64,000 nucleotides of DNA from Berkiella sp964594635. GTDB taxonomy: Bacteria; Pseudomonadota; Gammaproteobacteria; Berkiellales; Berkiellaceae. The notes under the pieces are model-generated. The model was not told the origin of the DNA. It saw only the letters and a program-made list of their open reading frames with translations, and ran no database searches. The position numbers and the translations under genes were made by a program. The DNA is taken from contig CAZQMV010000006.1 of assembly GCA_964594635.1 (NCBI GenBank), forward strand, positions 62,001 through 126,000, given 5' to 3'. Positions 18,680 through 27,820 of the stretch are shown in pieces. Within the stretch, counting starts at the first letter, position 1. Every line of letters starts with the position of its first letter.

Positions 18680-20020
18680 TTATACGAAATCGTATCGCAT
18701 TTGGATACCCACAATATTAGCGCTGCCTTCAAACTTACCAGCCAATCTCGCTTGTGTAGCAAGTGTATTAGCTGGAGCACTACCTGTGCCTAATCTGGTA
18801 GGAGCACTTTCATCAATCGTTGAATCTTTGAAGAACAGATGAGTGTAACCAAAGTCAAAGCGCCAGCATTTGTTTAATGTATAAGCACCACCTAAAGATA
18901 ACCAAGTACGGTCTTCATCAGGAATACGCGCGGTACGAGTTTGGTCTTGCGTTGGTGTTTCATCAAAGGCAATACCTGCTCTGATTAACCATTTTTCATT
19001 AAGGGTATAAATACCACCTAATGCAACACGCCATGTATCAAGGAATTGCTCATTTGTCACTGTATCTAAGCCACTTGCCAAGCCTGGGCTGAAAGTTAAC
19101 TTCAATACATCGAAACGGCTCCAGTTGGTCCAAGCAACGTCAAAGGTACCCGCAATCTTACAATTGAACTCATGGTAACCACTTAGGGTCCAAGTTTCTG
19201 GTAATGTAACGCGTGCGCTAACATTTTGCAGAACCATGGCTGCAGCTGGGCCAACACCTGGGGTAGCAAACGGTGGTAGAATCTCACTAGGACCATCGGC
19301 ATGAATACTTACTTTAGAACGGTAGTTCAAGCCAATGCGCGTGGTATCACGCCATTCATAAAGCATACCTGCGTGCCAACCATAACCCCAACCTTGTGCA
19401 TGGTTCTTTTGGAAACCATCGCGGGGAGCTAGACCATCACCAATTCTCAATTCTAACTTCGCTTTAGTCCATATTGCATCTGGACCAATGCCGAAAGAGA
19501 AGCAACGCCAAGGTTGATAAGAAATACTTGGGCCGAAGTCCAGCGTTTGAACTTCTGATTTAGTCGCCATATAACGAGCGATACCTGTTTTCTCATAATC
19601 GGATTTTAAACCAAATGGTGTTGTCACGCTGAAACCAAATACAAACTGGTCATCAATACGCGTAGCAAGATGAAAGTTTGGAACAGCAACAACGGTACCT
19701 GGATTATCTGTTTGACTGCCTGGAACAGAAAGCACACCAGGTATTGCTGGTAACGACACTCTGGAGCTTGAAGCGGTGAAATCAAAGTCGCCTTGAATGA
19801 CGTTAACACCCAATACGATTTGATTTTTATCAATGCGTGATAAGCCTGCAGCGTTGTAATAGTTCATGCTTGCGTCTTCTGCTAAAGCAGCGGTACCACT
19901 GTAGGCTAAGCCTAAGTTAGTAACGTTGTTCTCTAAAAGTGCAAAACCTGATGCATAAACTTGGCTTGCTAAGCAGCATAATACCAAGCTTCCGCTTACG
20001 TTTTTAATTGTTGAATTCAT
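18680..20020 (-). CDS. FadL-family outer-membrane long-chain fatty-acid transporter
   Basis: About 446 residues from ATG 20020, with signal peptide (SLVLCCLASQVYA) and the FadL-family start SGFALLENNVTNLGLAYSGTAALAEDASMNYYNAAGL. This is the N-terminal plug with the NPA-like motif changed to NAA. The rest is a beta-barrel with repeated aromatic-ended strands and ends in IQMRYDFV, a typical C-terminal aromatic. FadL proteins carry hydrophobic substrates across the outer membrane. A GTG at 20047 has good GGGAG spacing and would add nine residues before the signal peptide. The location next to beta-oxidation genes supports fatty-acid uptake. Confidence 0.88.
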   Translation of the reverse strand: MNSTIKNVSGSLVLCCLASQVYASGFALLENNVTNLGLAYSGTAALAEDASMNYYNAAGLSRIDKNQIVLGVNVIQGDFDFTASSSRVSLPAIPGVLSVPGSQTDNPGTVVAVPNFHLATRIDDQFVFGFSVTTPFGLKSDYEKTGIARYMATKSEVQTLDFGPSISYQPWRCFSFGIGPDAIWTKAKLELRIGDGLAPRDGFQKNHAQGWGYGWHAGMLYEWRDTTRIGLNYRSKVSIHADGPSEILPPFATPGVGPAAAMVLQNVSARVTLPETWTLSGYHEFNCKIAGTFDVAWTNWSRFDVLKLTFSPGLASGLDTVTNEQFLDTWRVALGGIYTLNEKWLIRAGIAFDETPTQDQTRTARIPDEDRTWLSLGGAYTLNKCWRFDFGYTHLFFKDSTIDESAPTRLGTGSAPANTLATQARLAGKFEGSANIVGIQMRYDFV

Positions 20021-20185
20021 GGATGTTCGATCCCAGTTCCTGGCCACTCTATTTACTCCCTTAACTAAAAGAAAAGCACTAAGCTATTAGCCCAATACAT
20101 TAGTGTACAATGGTTTTGATAATCAACTCATGCACCATGGCTCTGGTTTCATACTTTACCGAGATACCTGCCATATGTGAATGCC

Positions 20186-20761
20186 CTACGTTAAATTAAA
20201 TAAATCTTTTCGAAACTTTTTACTGGGTGGTTGACGTCCCATCCATGTTTTAAGTATCAAGTTATAAATCTCAGTATCTTTAATCACGGCTTTTACGGTG
20301 CCACGCACCATAATTTTGACCCCCAATTTGGGAATACAATCCAAGATAATAACATCTCCTTCATGTAATGTGGTATCAAAAATTTTAAGAAGCTGACTAA
20401 TGTTAATTTGCTCGCGCTGCACCATTTGTGGTGAATTATTTTCTTCAATCGCAGCTTGTAATGTGTCACGAAAATTACTGGAGGTCCGCAAAATATAAAA
20501 TGTCATTCTCTTTGGACCATCATCTGTTAATGCTTGTTTTTCATCTTTGACAGGGTTCAGCGAATAATAAGCACCAATGTAATTATCTTCAAAAAAATGC
20601 TTATCAAGCGCAACACCGCGCAGCGTTAACACATCTCCTGTCTCTTCTAATACAACAGTCAATGGAATCGAGCGCCCATAAAACTCTTTGCTGGTGGCAT
20701 AGGTATTTAGTGGTAAGCCAAAAAGTATAAAAATAAAAAAAACTTTAAAAAATAATTTCAT
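20186..20761 (-). CDS. Chalcone isomerase-like periplasmic protein
   Basis: About 191 residues from ATG 20761, which has AAAGG seven bases upstream. The N-terminus is a signal peptide (KLFFKVFFIFILFGLPLNTYA). The body follows the bacterial chalcone-isomerase-like pattern: LRGVALDKHFFEDNYIGAYY, KRMTFYILR, then GDVIILDCIPKLGVKI and a closing LKTWMGRQPPSKKFRKDLF. Family members have the fatty-acid-binding fold of chalcone isomerase but usually not its reaction. Its place between the thiolase and FadL-like genes suggests binding of fatty acids or similar ligands in the periplasm. Function is unproven. Confidence 0.7.
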   Translation of the reverse strand: MKLFFKVFFIFILFGLPLNTYATSKEFYGRSIPLTVVLEETGDVLTLRGVALDKHFFEDNYIGAYYSLNPVKDEKQALTDDGPKRMTFYILRTSSNFRDTLQAAIEENNSPQMVQREQINISQLLKIFDTTLHEGDVIILDCIPKLGVKIMVRGTVKAVIKDTEIYNLILKTWMGRQPPSKKFRKDLFNLT

Positions 20762-20868
20762 TATTAGGCCTTTTAGCAGCAGTAGCTGCGTAAGTTGATA
20801 GCCCCGCGTGAAGACCTGTGCCTTAGGCACAAAGGCCGGAACGTGGGGTAAGCCAAATGGCGAAGTGC
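20762..20868. repeat. Nested palindrome in the spacer between thiolase and chalcone-isomerase-like genes
   Basis: The spacer contains TGTGCCTTAGGCACA nested within imperfect arms CCCCGCGT...ACGTGGGG (about 20802-20852). It is GC-rich against its surroundings. It could be a dispersed intergenic palindrome, an mRNA-processing site or a partial terminator that reduces expression of the downstream genes. Confidence 0.45.
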
Positions 20869-22065
20869 CTACAAAATTTCGAAGATCCCAGCAGCGCCCA
20901 TGCCCGTCCCTATACACATCGTTACCATGCCGTAACGAATGCCTTGGGCCTTGGCACCATAAATCAACTTGGTGGTTAAAATAGCACCCGTAGCGCCCAG
21001 TGGATGTCCTAAAGCAATGGCACCGCCTTGTGGGTTAACCTTTTCAATGGGTAAATTTAACGTTTTGATCACCGCTAAACTTTGCGCTGCAAATGCTTCA
21101 TTTAACTCGATCCAACCCAGATCAGAAAGACTCAAATTGGCTTGCTTTAAGGCTTTTGGAATGGCCTCTATGGGACCAATCCCCATATATTCAGGCTCAA
21201 CCCCTGCGACTGCAAATCCACATAAACGGGCTAATGGCTTTAATTGATATTGTGAAACGATCCGTTCGCTCACCACCATCAAAGCCGCAGCGCCATCGCT
21301 CATTTGCGAGCTATTACCCGCTGTGACGGTACCGTTCATGGCGAAAGCCGGACGTAATTTTGCTAAGACTTCAATCGTTGTGTCAGCGCGTGGCCCTTGA
21401 TCTTGGCTAATGATTTTTTCGTTAACCAGCACTTTATCATTTGCTAAATCTGGGGTATGAGAGAAAACTTGAATAGGCACAATTTGTTCTTTAAAAGTGT
21501 TTTGTTGCTGCGCTTTCAAGGCTTTTTGATGGCTGCTAAGTGCAAATTCATCTTGTTCTTGCCTTGTCACTTGCCATTTTTTAGCGACTTTTTCTGCTGT
21601 GATCCCCATCCCAAAGGCAATGCCTAAGTGCTCTTTTTCTTCCGTGTAACGAGGGTTAGCTGAGAAAGAATAGCCACCTAAAGGGACCGCACTCATCGAT
21701 TCCACACCACCTGCTATGGCAATTTCTGCTTCGCCCATGACAATTGCATTGACAGCAGTACTAATTGTTTGCAAACCAGAAGAGCAAAAGCGATTGACCG
21801 TTTGCGCAGGTGTGCCAATAGGCAACCCTGCCAATAAAGTGGCAATACGCGCAACATTCATCCCTTGTGAACCTTCAGGCATAGCACAGCCGATGATCAC
21901 ATCATCTATGCTATGAGTCTTCAAAGCGGGTACGCGACTCACCGCCACTTTGAGTACCTCACTCAATAAATCATCCGGTCGCGTATTGGCAAATTGCCCC
22001 CTAGCCTTTCCCACACTAGAGCGAACAGCCGATACAATGTAAGCATCTTGAATTTGACGACTCAT
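20869..22065 (-). CDS. Acetyl-CoA acyltransferase (3-ketoacyl-CoA thiolase)
   Basis: The 398-residue thiolase has all catalytic elements: the acylated Cys in NRFCSSGLQ (~91), NEAFAAQS, the His of GGAIALGHPLGATGA (~350) and the C-terminal CIGTGMGAAG. It performs the last step of beta-oxidation, releasing acetyl-CoA. The gene begins 11 bases after the HAD-ECH multifunctional enzyme and is probably its partner. Subfamily (FadA-like) is assigned from length and context. Confidence 0.92.
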   Translation of the reverse strand: MSRQIQDAYIVSAVRSSVGKARGQFANTRPDDLLSEVLKVAVSRVPALKTHSIDDVIIGCAMPEGSQGMNVARIATLLAGLPIGTPAQTVNRFCSSGLQTISTAVNAIVMGEAEIAIAGGVESMSAVPLGGYSFSANPRYTEEKEHLGIAFGMGITAEKVAKKWQVTRQEQDEFALSSHQKALKAQQQNTFKEQIVPIQVFSHTPDLANDKVLVNEKIISQDQGPRADTTIEVLAKLRPAFAMNGTVTAGNSSQMSDGAAALMVVSERIVSQYQLKPLARLCGFAVAGVEPEYMGIGPIEAIPKALKQANLSLSDLGWIELNEAFAAQSLAVIKTLNLPIEKVNPQGGAIALGHPLGATGAILTTKLIYGAKAQGIRYGMVTMCIGTGMGAAGIFEIL

Positions 22066-22076
22066 TGCTATTCCTT

Positions 22077-24455
22077 TTAATTACGAAGCGGTTTTCCATT
22101 TTCAAGCATATATTTGATCCGGTCGATGGTTTTTTGAGTTCCTGCAAGTTCAACAATAGCTTCTAATTCAAGATTTAGAAGCCATTTTTCATCAACCATT
22201 GACATGGCATCAACATTGCCACCACAAAGCACGTGCGCTATTTTCGAGCAAATTAAAAAGTCATGGTCACTGATAAATTGACCTTCTCGCATATTGATCA
22301 ACACGGTTTCTAAATTCGCGATGCCTGCTTTGCCTGCAACCGGGAATAAATAAGGTATTGGCGCATGATAGCCGCTTTGCGCTAGCGCTTTCGCTTGTTG
22401 TTTAGCAATGTACAATACTTCATCAGAATTCATTGCCACAACGTCAGCGGCTTGCAAATAATCAAGCTTTTTAGCATCTAAACCGCTGGTTGATACTTTT
22501 GCCATGGCAATTTGTTCAAAATACACTTTAAGTTGGTTAAAATGCGCACCAGGCAGAGTTTGCTTTGCCGCACGCATTGCTAATTCTTTAGTGCCACCGC
22601 CTGCGGGTAAAATGCCAACACCGACTTCAACAAGACCAATGTAAGTTTCAAAAGCAGCAACAATCCTTGAGCAATGCATGCTCAATTCGCATGCTCCACC
22701 AAAAGTCATGCCACGGATCGCGGCAACGGTTGGAATAGAAGCATAACGCAATTTCAGTGCGGTCTGATGAAATGCCTTAACGATTTTTTCGACGATATCA
22801 GAGCCTTTGTTTTGCAAGGCTTCATTGATAACTTTTAAATTGGCACCAAAACTAAAATCAGCACCTGTTCGTTGCCATAAAATCAGCGCATCAAAATCTT
22901 TTTCTGATCGATCGATAGCTTCTTGGATCCCTTCTAGTACCTCGATGCTAATGGTATGCATTTTGGTTTTGAAACTTAAGATGGCCAGATTATCATTCTG
23001 AGTCCACATACGTACAGCATCGGTTTCAAAAATGGTTTTTCCTTCATCAACCGTTTCTGTTAATACTAAATCGGGAAACAATTGTCTTTTATAAACGGGT
23101 AAATCTACTCGGGGTAAGTATGCATCTGCAGCGGGATCGTAAGACTTACCTGTCTGATAAGCTCCATTGAAATTTTTCTCGGTCACCCAAGAAGGTAATT
23201 TTGATGCGCTTAAGGTTTTACCCGCAGTAATGTCATCATTAATCAATTGTGCTACTTTTTGCCAATTAGCCGATTGCCAAATTTCAAACAATCCCATTTG
23301 CCAACCAAATCCCCAACGTAGACAGATATCAACGTCTCGACACGTTTGGGCAATGGTTTCAAGATGATAAGCACTATAATGGAAATGATCGCGGAAAATC
23401 CGCCATATAAACTGCGCTTGTGGATGATCAGATTTTTGTAATTCGATAAAACGCTGTGCCGGATCTTTAATAGACAACATTGTAGCAATTTGTGGATCGA
23501 TGCTGTTATCGGCGGGACGATAACTTCCATCATGATAATCAAAAACAGCAATACCATTTTTATCTTTTTTATAAATGCCGCCTTGCGATTTTTGCCCCAA
23601 TGCCCCACGCGCAATTAATTGCGTGATCCAATCAGGTAATTCAAACAACTTGTTCCAGGGGTCATCGGTTAATTGCTGCTTTAGGGTTTGCACCACATGA
23701 TGCATGGTATCTAAACCCACCACATCCATGGTACGAAAGGTGGCACTTTTGGGTCGTCCAATCAACGGTCCCGTTAAACCATCCACTTTATCAGGCGATA
23801 ACTTTAAATCGCGACTGTGGTACAGCGCTGCCAACATACCAAAGACACCAATCCGATTGGCAATAAAATTTGGCGTATCTTTCGCATATACCACCCCTTT
23901 GCCTAAGCGTGTCACTAAAAAGGCTTCTAACGCGGTTAACAATGATTGATCACTACTGGCATGTGGAATGATTTCCACAAGCTTCATGTAACGAGGTGGA
24001 TTAAAAAAGTGAATACCGCAAAATCGCGGTTTCATCATGGCAGGCAGCTGCTCGGTTAATTCTGTAATACTCAAACCTGATGTATTACTTGCAAAAATTG
24101 CTTCGCTGTTAAGATGAGGGCTGACAGTTTGATACAAACGTTGTTTATAGTCCAACCTTTCTGCGATAGCTTCAATCACTAAATCGCACGTTTCAAGCAA
24201 TGCTAAATCCGTTTCGTAATTAGCAGGTCGTATCAGCAGCTCCATACCAGTCGTTGCTAAGGGATCTGGCTTTAATTTCTTTAACGATTGTAATGCTGAA
24301 TCAACAATGGCATTTTTATTACCCTGTTCTGAAGGTAAATCAAATAAAATCGTTTCTACCCCAGCACTTGTCAGATGCGCTGCAATCTGTGCTCCCATCA
24401 CTCCCGCACCCAGTACCGCAGCTTTTTTGATGATCAATTTTTGCTGACTACTCAC
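22077..24455 (-). CDS. 3-hydroxyacyl-CoA dehydrogenase/enoyl-CoA hydratase, HAD-ECH order (FadN-type)
   Basis: The 792-residue protein has the dehydrogenase first. The Rossmann motif AAVLGAGVMGAQIAAHL is at residues 12-28 and HFFNPPRYMKLVEIIP near 150. The enoyl-CoA hydratase-type domain comes in the C-terminal half (AAIRGMTFGGACELSMHC, then GLVEVGVGILPAGGG). This order is that of Bacillus FadN and many proteobacterial homologues, the reverse of FadB/FadJ. It should catalyse hydration and NAD-dependent oxidation of acyl-CoA intermediates. The start overlaps the end of the upstream FadJ-like gene by 8 bases, indicating translational coupling. Confidence 0.9.
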   Translation of the reverse strand: MSSQQKLIIKKAAVLGAGVMGAQIAAHLTSAGVETILFDLPSEQGNKNAIVDSALQSLKKLKPDPLATTGMELLIRPANYETDLALLETCDLVIEAIAERLDYKQRLYQTVSPHLNSEAIFASNTSGLSITELTEQLPAMMKPRFCGIHFFNPPRYMKLVEIIPHASSDQSLLTALEAFLVTRLGKGVVYAKDTPNFIANRIGVFGMLAALYHSRDLKLSPDKVDGLTGPLIGRPKSATFRTMDVVGLDTMHHVVQTLKQQLTDDPWNKLFELPDWITQLIARGALGQKSQGGIYKKDKNGIAVFDYHDGSYRPADNSIDPQIATMLSIKDPAQRFIELQKSDHPQAQFIWRIFRDHFHYSAYHLETIAQTCRDVDICLRWGFGWQMGLFEIWQSANWQKVAQLINDDITAGKTLSASKLPSWVTEKNFNGAYQTGKSYDPAADAYLPRVDLPVYKRQLFPDLVLTETVDEGKTIFETDAVRMWTQNDNLAILSFKTKMHTISIEVLEGIQEAIDRSEKDFDALILWQRTGADFSFGANLKVINEALQNKGSDIVEKIVKAFHQTALKLRYASIPTVAAIRGMTFGGACELSMHCSRIVAAFETYIGLVEVGVGILPAGGGTKELAMRAAKQTLPGAHFNQLKVYFEQIAMAKVSTSGLDAKKLDYLQAADVVAMNSDEVLYIAKQQAKALAQSGYHAPIPYLFPVAGKAGIANLETVLINMREGQFISDHDFLICSKIAHVLCGGNVDAMSMVDEKWLLNLELEAIVELAGTQKTIDRIKYMLENGKPLRN

Positions 24456-26511
24456 TGATTGCTACCCCTTGTAAGTTACTCTCTTGCCATCCTTTGTCTG
24501 GTGAAAAGCGATCGCCATAACGGGTTTTAAACGTTTGTAGCAGATCAACGACATTGTTTTGCGATTGTGATTGAATATAGTGAATAGGGCCACCTCTAAA
24601 GGGAGGGAAACCAATACCAAAAATACAACCCGCATCAAGCAGATCGGCACTTTCAACAATGCCTTCACGCAAGCACCCGACAGCTTCATTGAGTAAACGC
24701 AGTATCAAACGATTGGTGACATCTTCTGATACAGGACCCGTGACTTTCGGTTTAACCGCTTTACCATTTTTATAAGTGTAAAAACCTTTGCCGGTTTTTC
24801 GTCCTAAGTCACCACGCGTCACATATTCTTGTAGTTTTGGTGGTACTTTAGCACCAAGTACATCAGAGAGCTCCTGGATAGCTGCCAAGCAAATATCTAA
24901 ACCGACAGTATCAGCTAGCTCAATCGGTCCCATTGGCATACCAAAATCGACTGCCGCTTTATCAATTGCAGGGCCAGATATCCCCTCTTCTAATAATGTA
25001 ACCGCTTCTAACATGTACGGCATTAAAATACGATTGACCAAGAAGCCTGGCGAACTCTTGACGGGTAACGGTAACTTATCGATAGCTTTCACAAAAGCCA
25101 TCGCTTTATCAATCACTTGTTTACTGGTTGTTGGCGCATGCACCACTTCGACTAAAGGCATTTTCGAAACAGGGTTGAAGAAGTGAATACCCACTAACCG
25201 GTTTGGATCTTGAAGCACACTGCTAATTTCTTCTAAAGGGATTGTTGAGGTATTGGTCGCTAAAATCGCATCCTTTCTTGCTTGCTTTTCAAGTGCGCTA
25301 AATAAACCTTGCTTCGCTCCAACCTTTTCAGTAATCGCTTCAATGATGACATCAGCATGTTGAATACCATAGCCCTTTGGATCTGGTAGCAAGCGGTCAA
25401 GTACTGCCTCAACGAGATATTTCTCTTTTAAGATTTTTTGCGCAAGCTCTGCGGCACGTTTAATGGCATCACCAATCGCTTTAGGTGCTTGATCTTGCAA
25501 TGTGACATTCATACCTCGTAATGCACACCAAGCAGCAATATCCCCCCCCATAACGCCAGCACCCACGACATGGACATGTTTGGGTTTAAAATCAGCCGAT
25601 CTTGCCAGACCTTTTAATTGGTCTTGAAGGAAAAACACTCTCACCAAATTACGCGCCGTATCAGTAACCATTAATTTACCAATGGAAATGGCTTCTTGAT
25701 CCATGGCTTCTTTTGCGTTAGCGGTACCATATTTTACCCAATTATCAACCACTCGAAAGGGAGCTGGGTAATGTTTTTCACTGATCTTTTGGTTTAACTG
25801 GCTCTTAAATAATTTACCTAAGGCAACACGTGCCGGTAATAATTCCATAGCACTATTTAATGAAAAGCCGGATTTGATAGATGGCGCACGATTTGCATAA
25901 TCTCTCGCCGCTTTTTCTAAAACACGCTTGGGTAACGCTTCATTGACAACACCTAATTTTTTAGCCGCTTTAGCAGATACATTGCGACCGGTTAAAATAA
26001 TGTCCATGGCCTTTAATGGGCCTACTAATGTAGGAAGTCGTACCGTGCCACCCCAACCAGGATGAATGCCTAATTTGACCTCAGGTAAGCCTAATTTCGT
26101 TTTTGGGGAATCGTCAGCTAAGCGATAACGACAAGCTAAAGCTAGCTCTAATCCACCACCTAAGCAAAAGCCTTCAATCACTGCAATGGTGGGGAAAGGT
26201 AATGCCGCCAATTTATTAAAAACAGCTTGTCCTTGACGTATCAAAGCCGTTGCCTCTTCCGCCGTTTTGAGTAATTTAAATTGAGAAATATCTGCTCCGA
26301 CAATAAAGCCAGATTTCTTGGCCGAACGAATAACAAGCGCTTTGGGTGGGTTTGTCGGTAATGTATTTAAAATATCATCTAATTCTCGAATCGTCGCTTC
26401 ATTTAGCGTATTCGTACTGCTCTCTTTTTTATCAAAAAATAGCCAATCTATGTTATCTTCATCACGGTTTAAGGACCAATGTTCGTATTTCGTTGCATGT
26501 TTATCTTTCAT
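24448..26511 (-). CDS. Fatty oxidation complex alpha subunit, ECH-HAD order (FadJ-type)
   Basis: About 687 residues from ATG 26511 (GGGG seven bases upstream), one base after the thiolase stop. The enoyl-CoA hydratase domain is N-terminal: oxyanion-hole motif IEGFCLGGGLELALACRYR and LPEVKLGIHPGWGGTVRLP. The dehydrogenase domain follows: VVGAGVMGGDIAAW near residue 315, then IHFFNPVSKMPLVEVVH. This is the FadB/FadJ order. It catalyses steps two and three of beta-oxidation with the adjacent thiolase. A run of eight G residues (coding strand, 25542-25549) lies in the Rossmann motif. Confidence 0.92.
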   Translation of the reverse strand: MKDKHATKYEHWSLNRDEDNIDWLFFDKKESSTNTLNEATIRELDDILNTLPTNPPKALVIRSAKKSGFIVGADISQFKLLKTAEEATALIRQGQAVFNKLAALPFPTIAVIEGFCLGGGLELALACRYRLADDSPKTKLGLPEVKLGIHPGWGGTVRLPTLVGPLKAMDIILTGRNVSAKAAKKLGVVNEALPKRVLEKAARDYANRAPSIKSGFSLNSAMELLPARVALGKLFKSQLNQKISEKHYPAPFRVVDNWVKYGTANAKEAMDQEAISIGKLMVTDTARNLVRVFFLQDQLKGLARSADFKPKHVHVVGAGVMGGDIAAWCALRGMNVTLQDQAPKAIGDAIKRAAELAQKILKEKYLVEAVLDRLLPDPKGYGIQHADVIIEAITEKVGAKQGLFSALEKQARKDAILATNTSTIPLEEISSVLQDPNRLVGIHFFNPVSKMPLVEVVHAPTTSKQVIDKAMAFVKAIDKLPLPVKSSPGFLVNRILMPYMLEAVTLLEEGISGPAIDKAAVDFGMPMGPIELADTVGLDICLAAIQELSDVLGAKVPPKLQEYVTRGDLGRKTGKGFYTYKNGKAVKPKVTGPVSEDVTNRLILRLLNEAVGCLREGIVESADLLDAGCIFGIGFPPFRGGPIHYIQSQSQNNVVDLLQTFKTRYGDRFSPDKGWQESNLQGVAISE

Positions 26512-26512
26512 G

Positions 26513-27820
26513 TTATGCCCCAACTCGCTCAAGTAATATGGCACCACCTTGCCCACCACCAATACACAAGCTTGCTAAGGCATGCTTTGTTTTGTTCATG
26601 GTCAACATGTTGGCACAATGTAAAACTAATCTAGCGCCGCTTGCACCCACAGGATGTCCCATAGCAATAGCGCCCCCATTAGGATTGAGTTTTGTCATAT
26701 CGACAGTTCCAAACGCAGAGGGTAAACCCAGTGATTCTTTACAATATTGTTCATTTTCCCATGCTCTTACACAACCAATCACTTGGGCAGCAAAGGCTTC
26801 ATTAATTTCGAGATGATCAATATCGTTCAAAGTTAATTCATTTCGTTTCAATATGGGAGTCATCGCATGGATAGGACCTAACCCCATTATCGTCGGATCA
26901 AGTCCTGCAAAATGAGTATCCACAATTTTTGCTAAAACAGGTAACTGATATTTATCAACGGCTTCCTCACTGGCCAATATCACAAAAGCAGCACCATCGG
27001 AAATTTGTGAGCTGTTACCAGCCGTGATTGTGCCATGTTTGTCAAAAACGGGTTTGAGTTTAGCTAACCTTTCAACAGTTGAGTCGGTGCGCACGCCATC
27101 GTCAATTTCATATACCGCGCCATCTGGGGCATAAAGGGGGGAAATTTCATCAAGCAAACCACCTGCTTGCGCTGCCAGTGCGCGTAAATGGCTATTCGCC
27201 GCATATTCATCCATTTGGGTTCGGGTGATATTAAAAAGAAATGCAAGCTCTTCTGCCGTTTGCCCCATGTTCATATTCACCACAGGATCGGTTAAGCCTT
27301 TCAATAACGCGATTACTGGGACTAAAAAGTTAGGGCGAAATTTTAAAATACGTTGCAGTTTCTGCCCTGGAGATTTAGCCTGATTTAATTTCGACAACCA
27401 AAATACCATAGCTTTATTATATAAAAGAGGGGCGCGACTCATGGCTTCAGCACCACCGGCGAGTACCAATTCAGAACGGCCAAGCGCTATGCTTCTGGCT
27501 CCATTATCAATCGATTGTAAACCTGAAGCACAATTTCGCTGCACCGTGTAAGCACTCATTTTCTTTCCACAGCCACTGCGCAAAGCAATAATGCGAGCAA
27601 TATTCGCTTCTTCTTCGCTGGGGCCTGCACAGCCGACAATCACCTCGTCAAATGCCTCTGGCGAAAAGGGCTGCTTGGCTAAAAGTGCTTTTGCAGCACT
27701 CACGCCTAAATCAGCGGCAGAGAATGGCCCTGGCACACCACGCATTTTTAAAAACGGGGTGCGTGCTCCATCGACAACGTAAACTACTCTATTTTGATTT
27801 CCACTTTTTCTGTTTGGCAT
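26513..27820 (-). CDS. Acetyl-CoA acyltransferase (FadI-type thiolase)
   Basis: The 435-residue thiolase has the active Cys in QRNCASGLQSID (~95), NEAFAAQV, GGAIAMGHPVGASGARL and the C-terminal CIGGGQGGA. It is longer than FadA-type enzymes because of an insert around 150-190 with hydrophobic character (PNFLVPVIALLKGL), as in FadI and mitochondrial trifunctional beta subunits; this may give membrane contact. It pairs with the FadJ-type protein encoded 1 base downstream. Its start overlaps the end of fadE by 37 bases. Confidence 0.92.
   Translation of the reverse strand: MPNRKSGNQNRVVYVVDGARTPFLKMRGVPGPFSAADLGVSAAKALLAKQPFSPEAFDEVIVGCAGPSEEEANIARIIALRSGCGKKMSAYTVQRNCASGLQSIDNGARSIALGRSELVLAGGAEAMSRAPLLYNKAMVFWLSKLNQAKSPGQKLQRILKFRPNFLVPVIALLKGLTDPVVNMNMGQTAEELAFLFNITRTQMDEYAANSHLRALAAQAGGLLDEISPLYAPDGAVYEIDDGVRTDSTVERLAKLKPVFDKHGTITAGNSSQISDGAAFVILASEEAVDKYQLPVLAKIVDTHFAGLDPTIMGLGPIHAMTPILKRNELTLNDIDHLEINEAFAAQVIGCVRAWENEQYCKESLGLPSAFGTVDMTKLNPNGGAIAMGHPVGASGARLVLHCANMLTMNKTKHALASLCIGGGQGGAILLERVGA

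Noticed and set aside
20762..20917. N-terminal extension of the chalcone-isomerase-like protein
   Set aside because: It precedes the signal peptide, overlaps the thiolase end and covers a palindromic spacer; ATG 20761 has a proper ribosome-binding site.
25542..25549. Run of eight C in the FadJ-type gene
   Set aside because: A possible slippage site, but the frame is intact and the tract encodes part of the conserved Rossmann glycine motif, so composition explains it.
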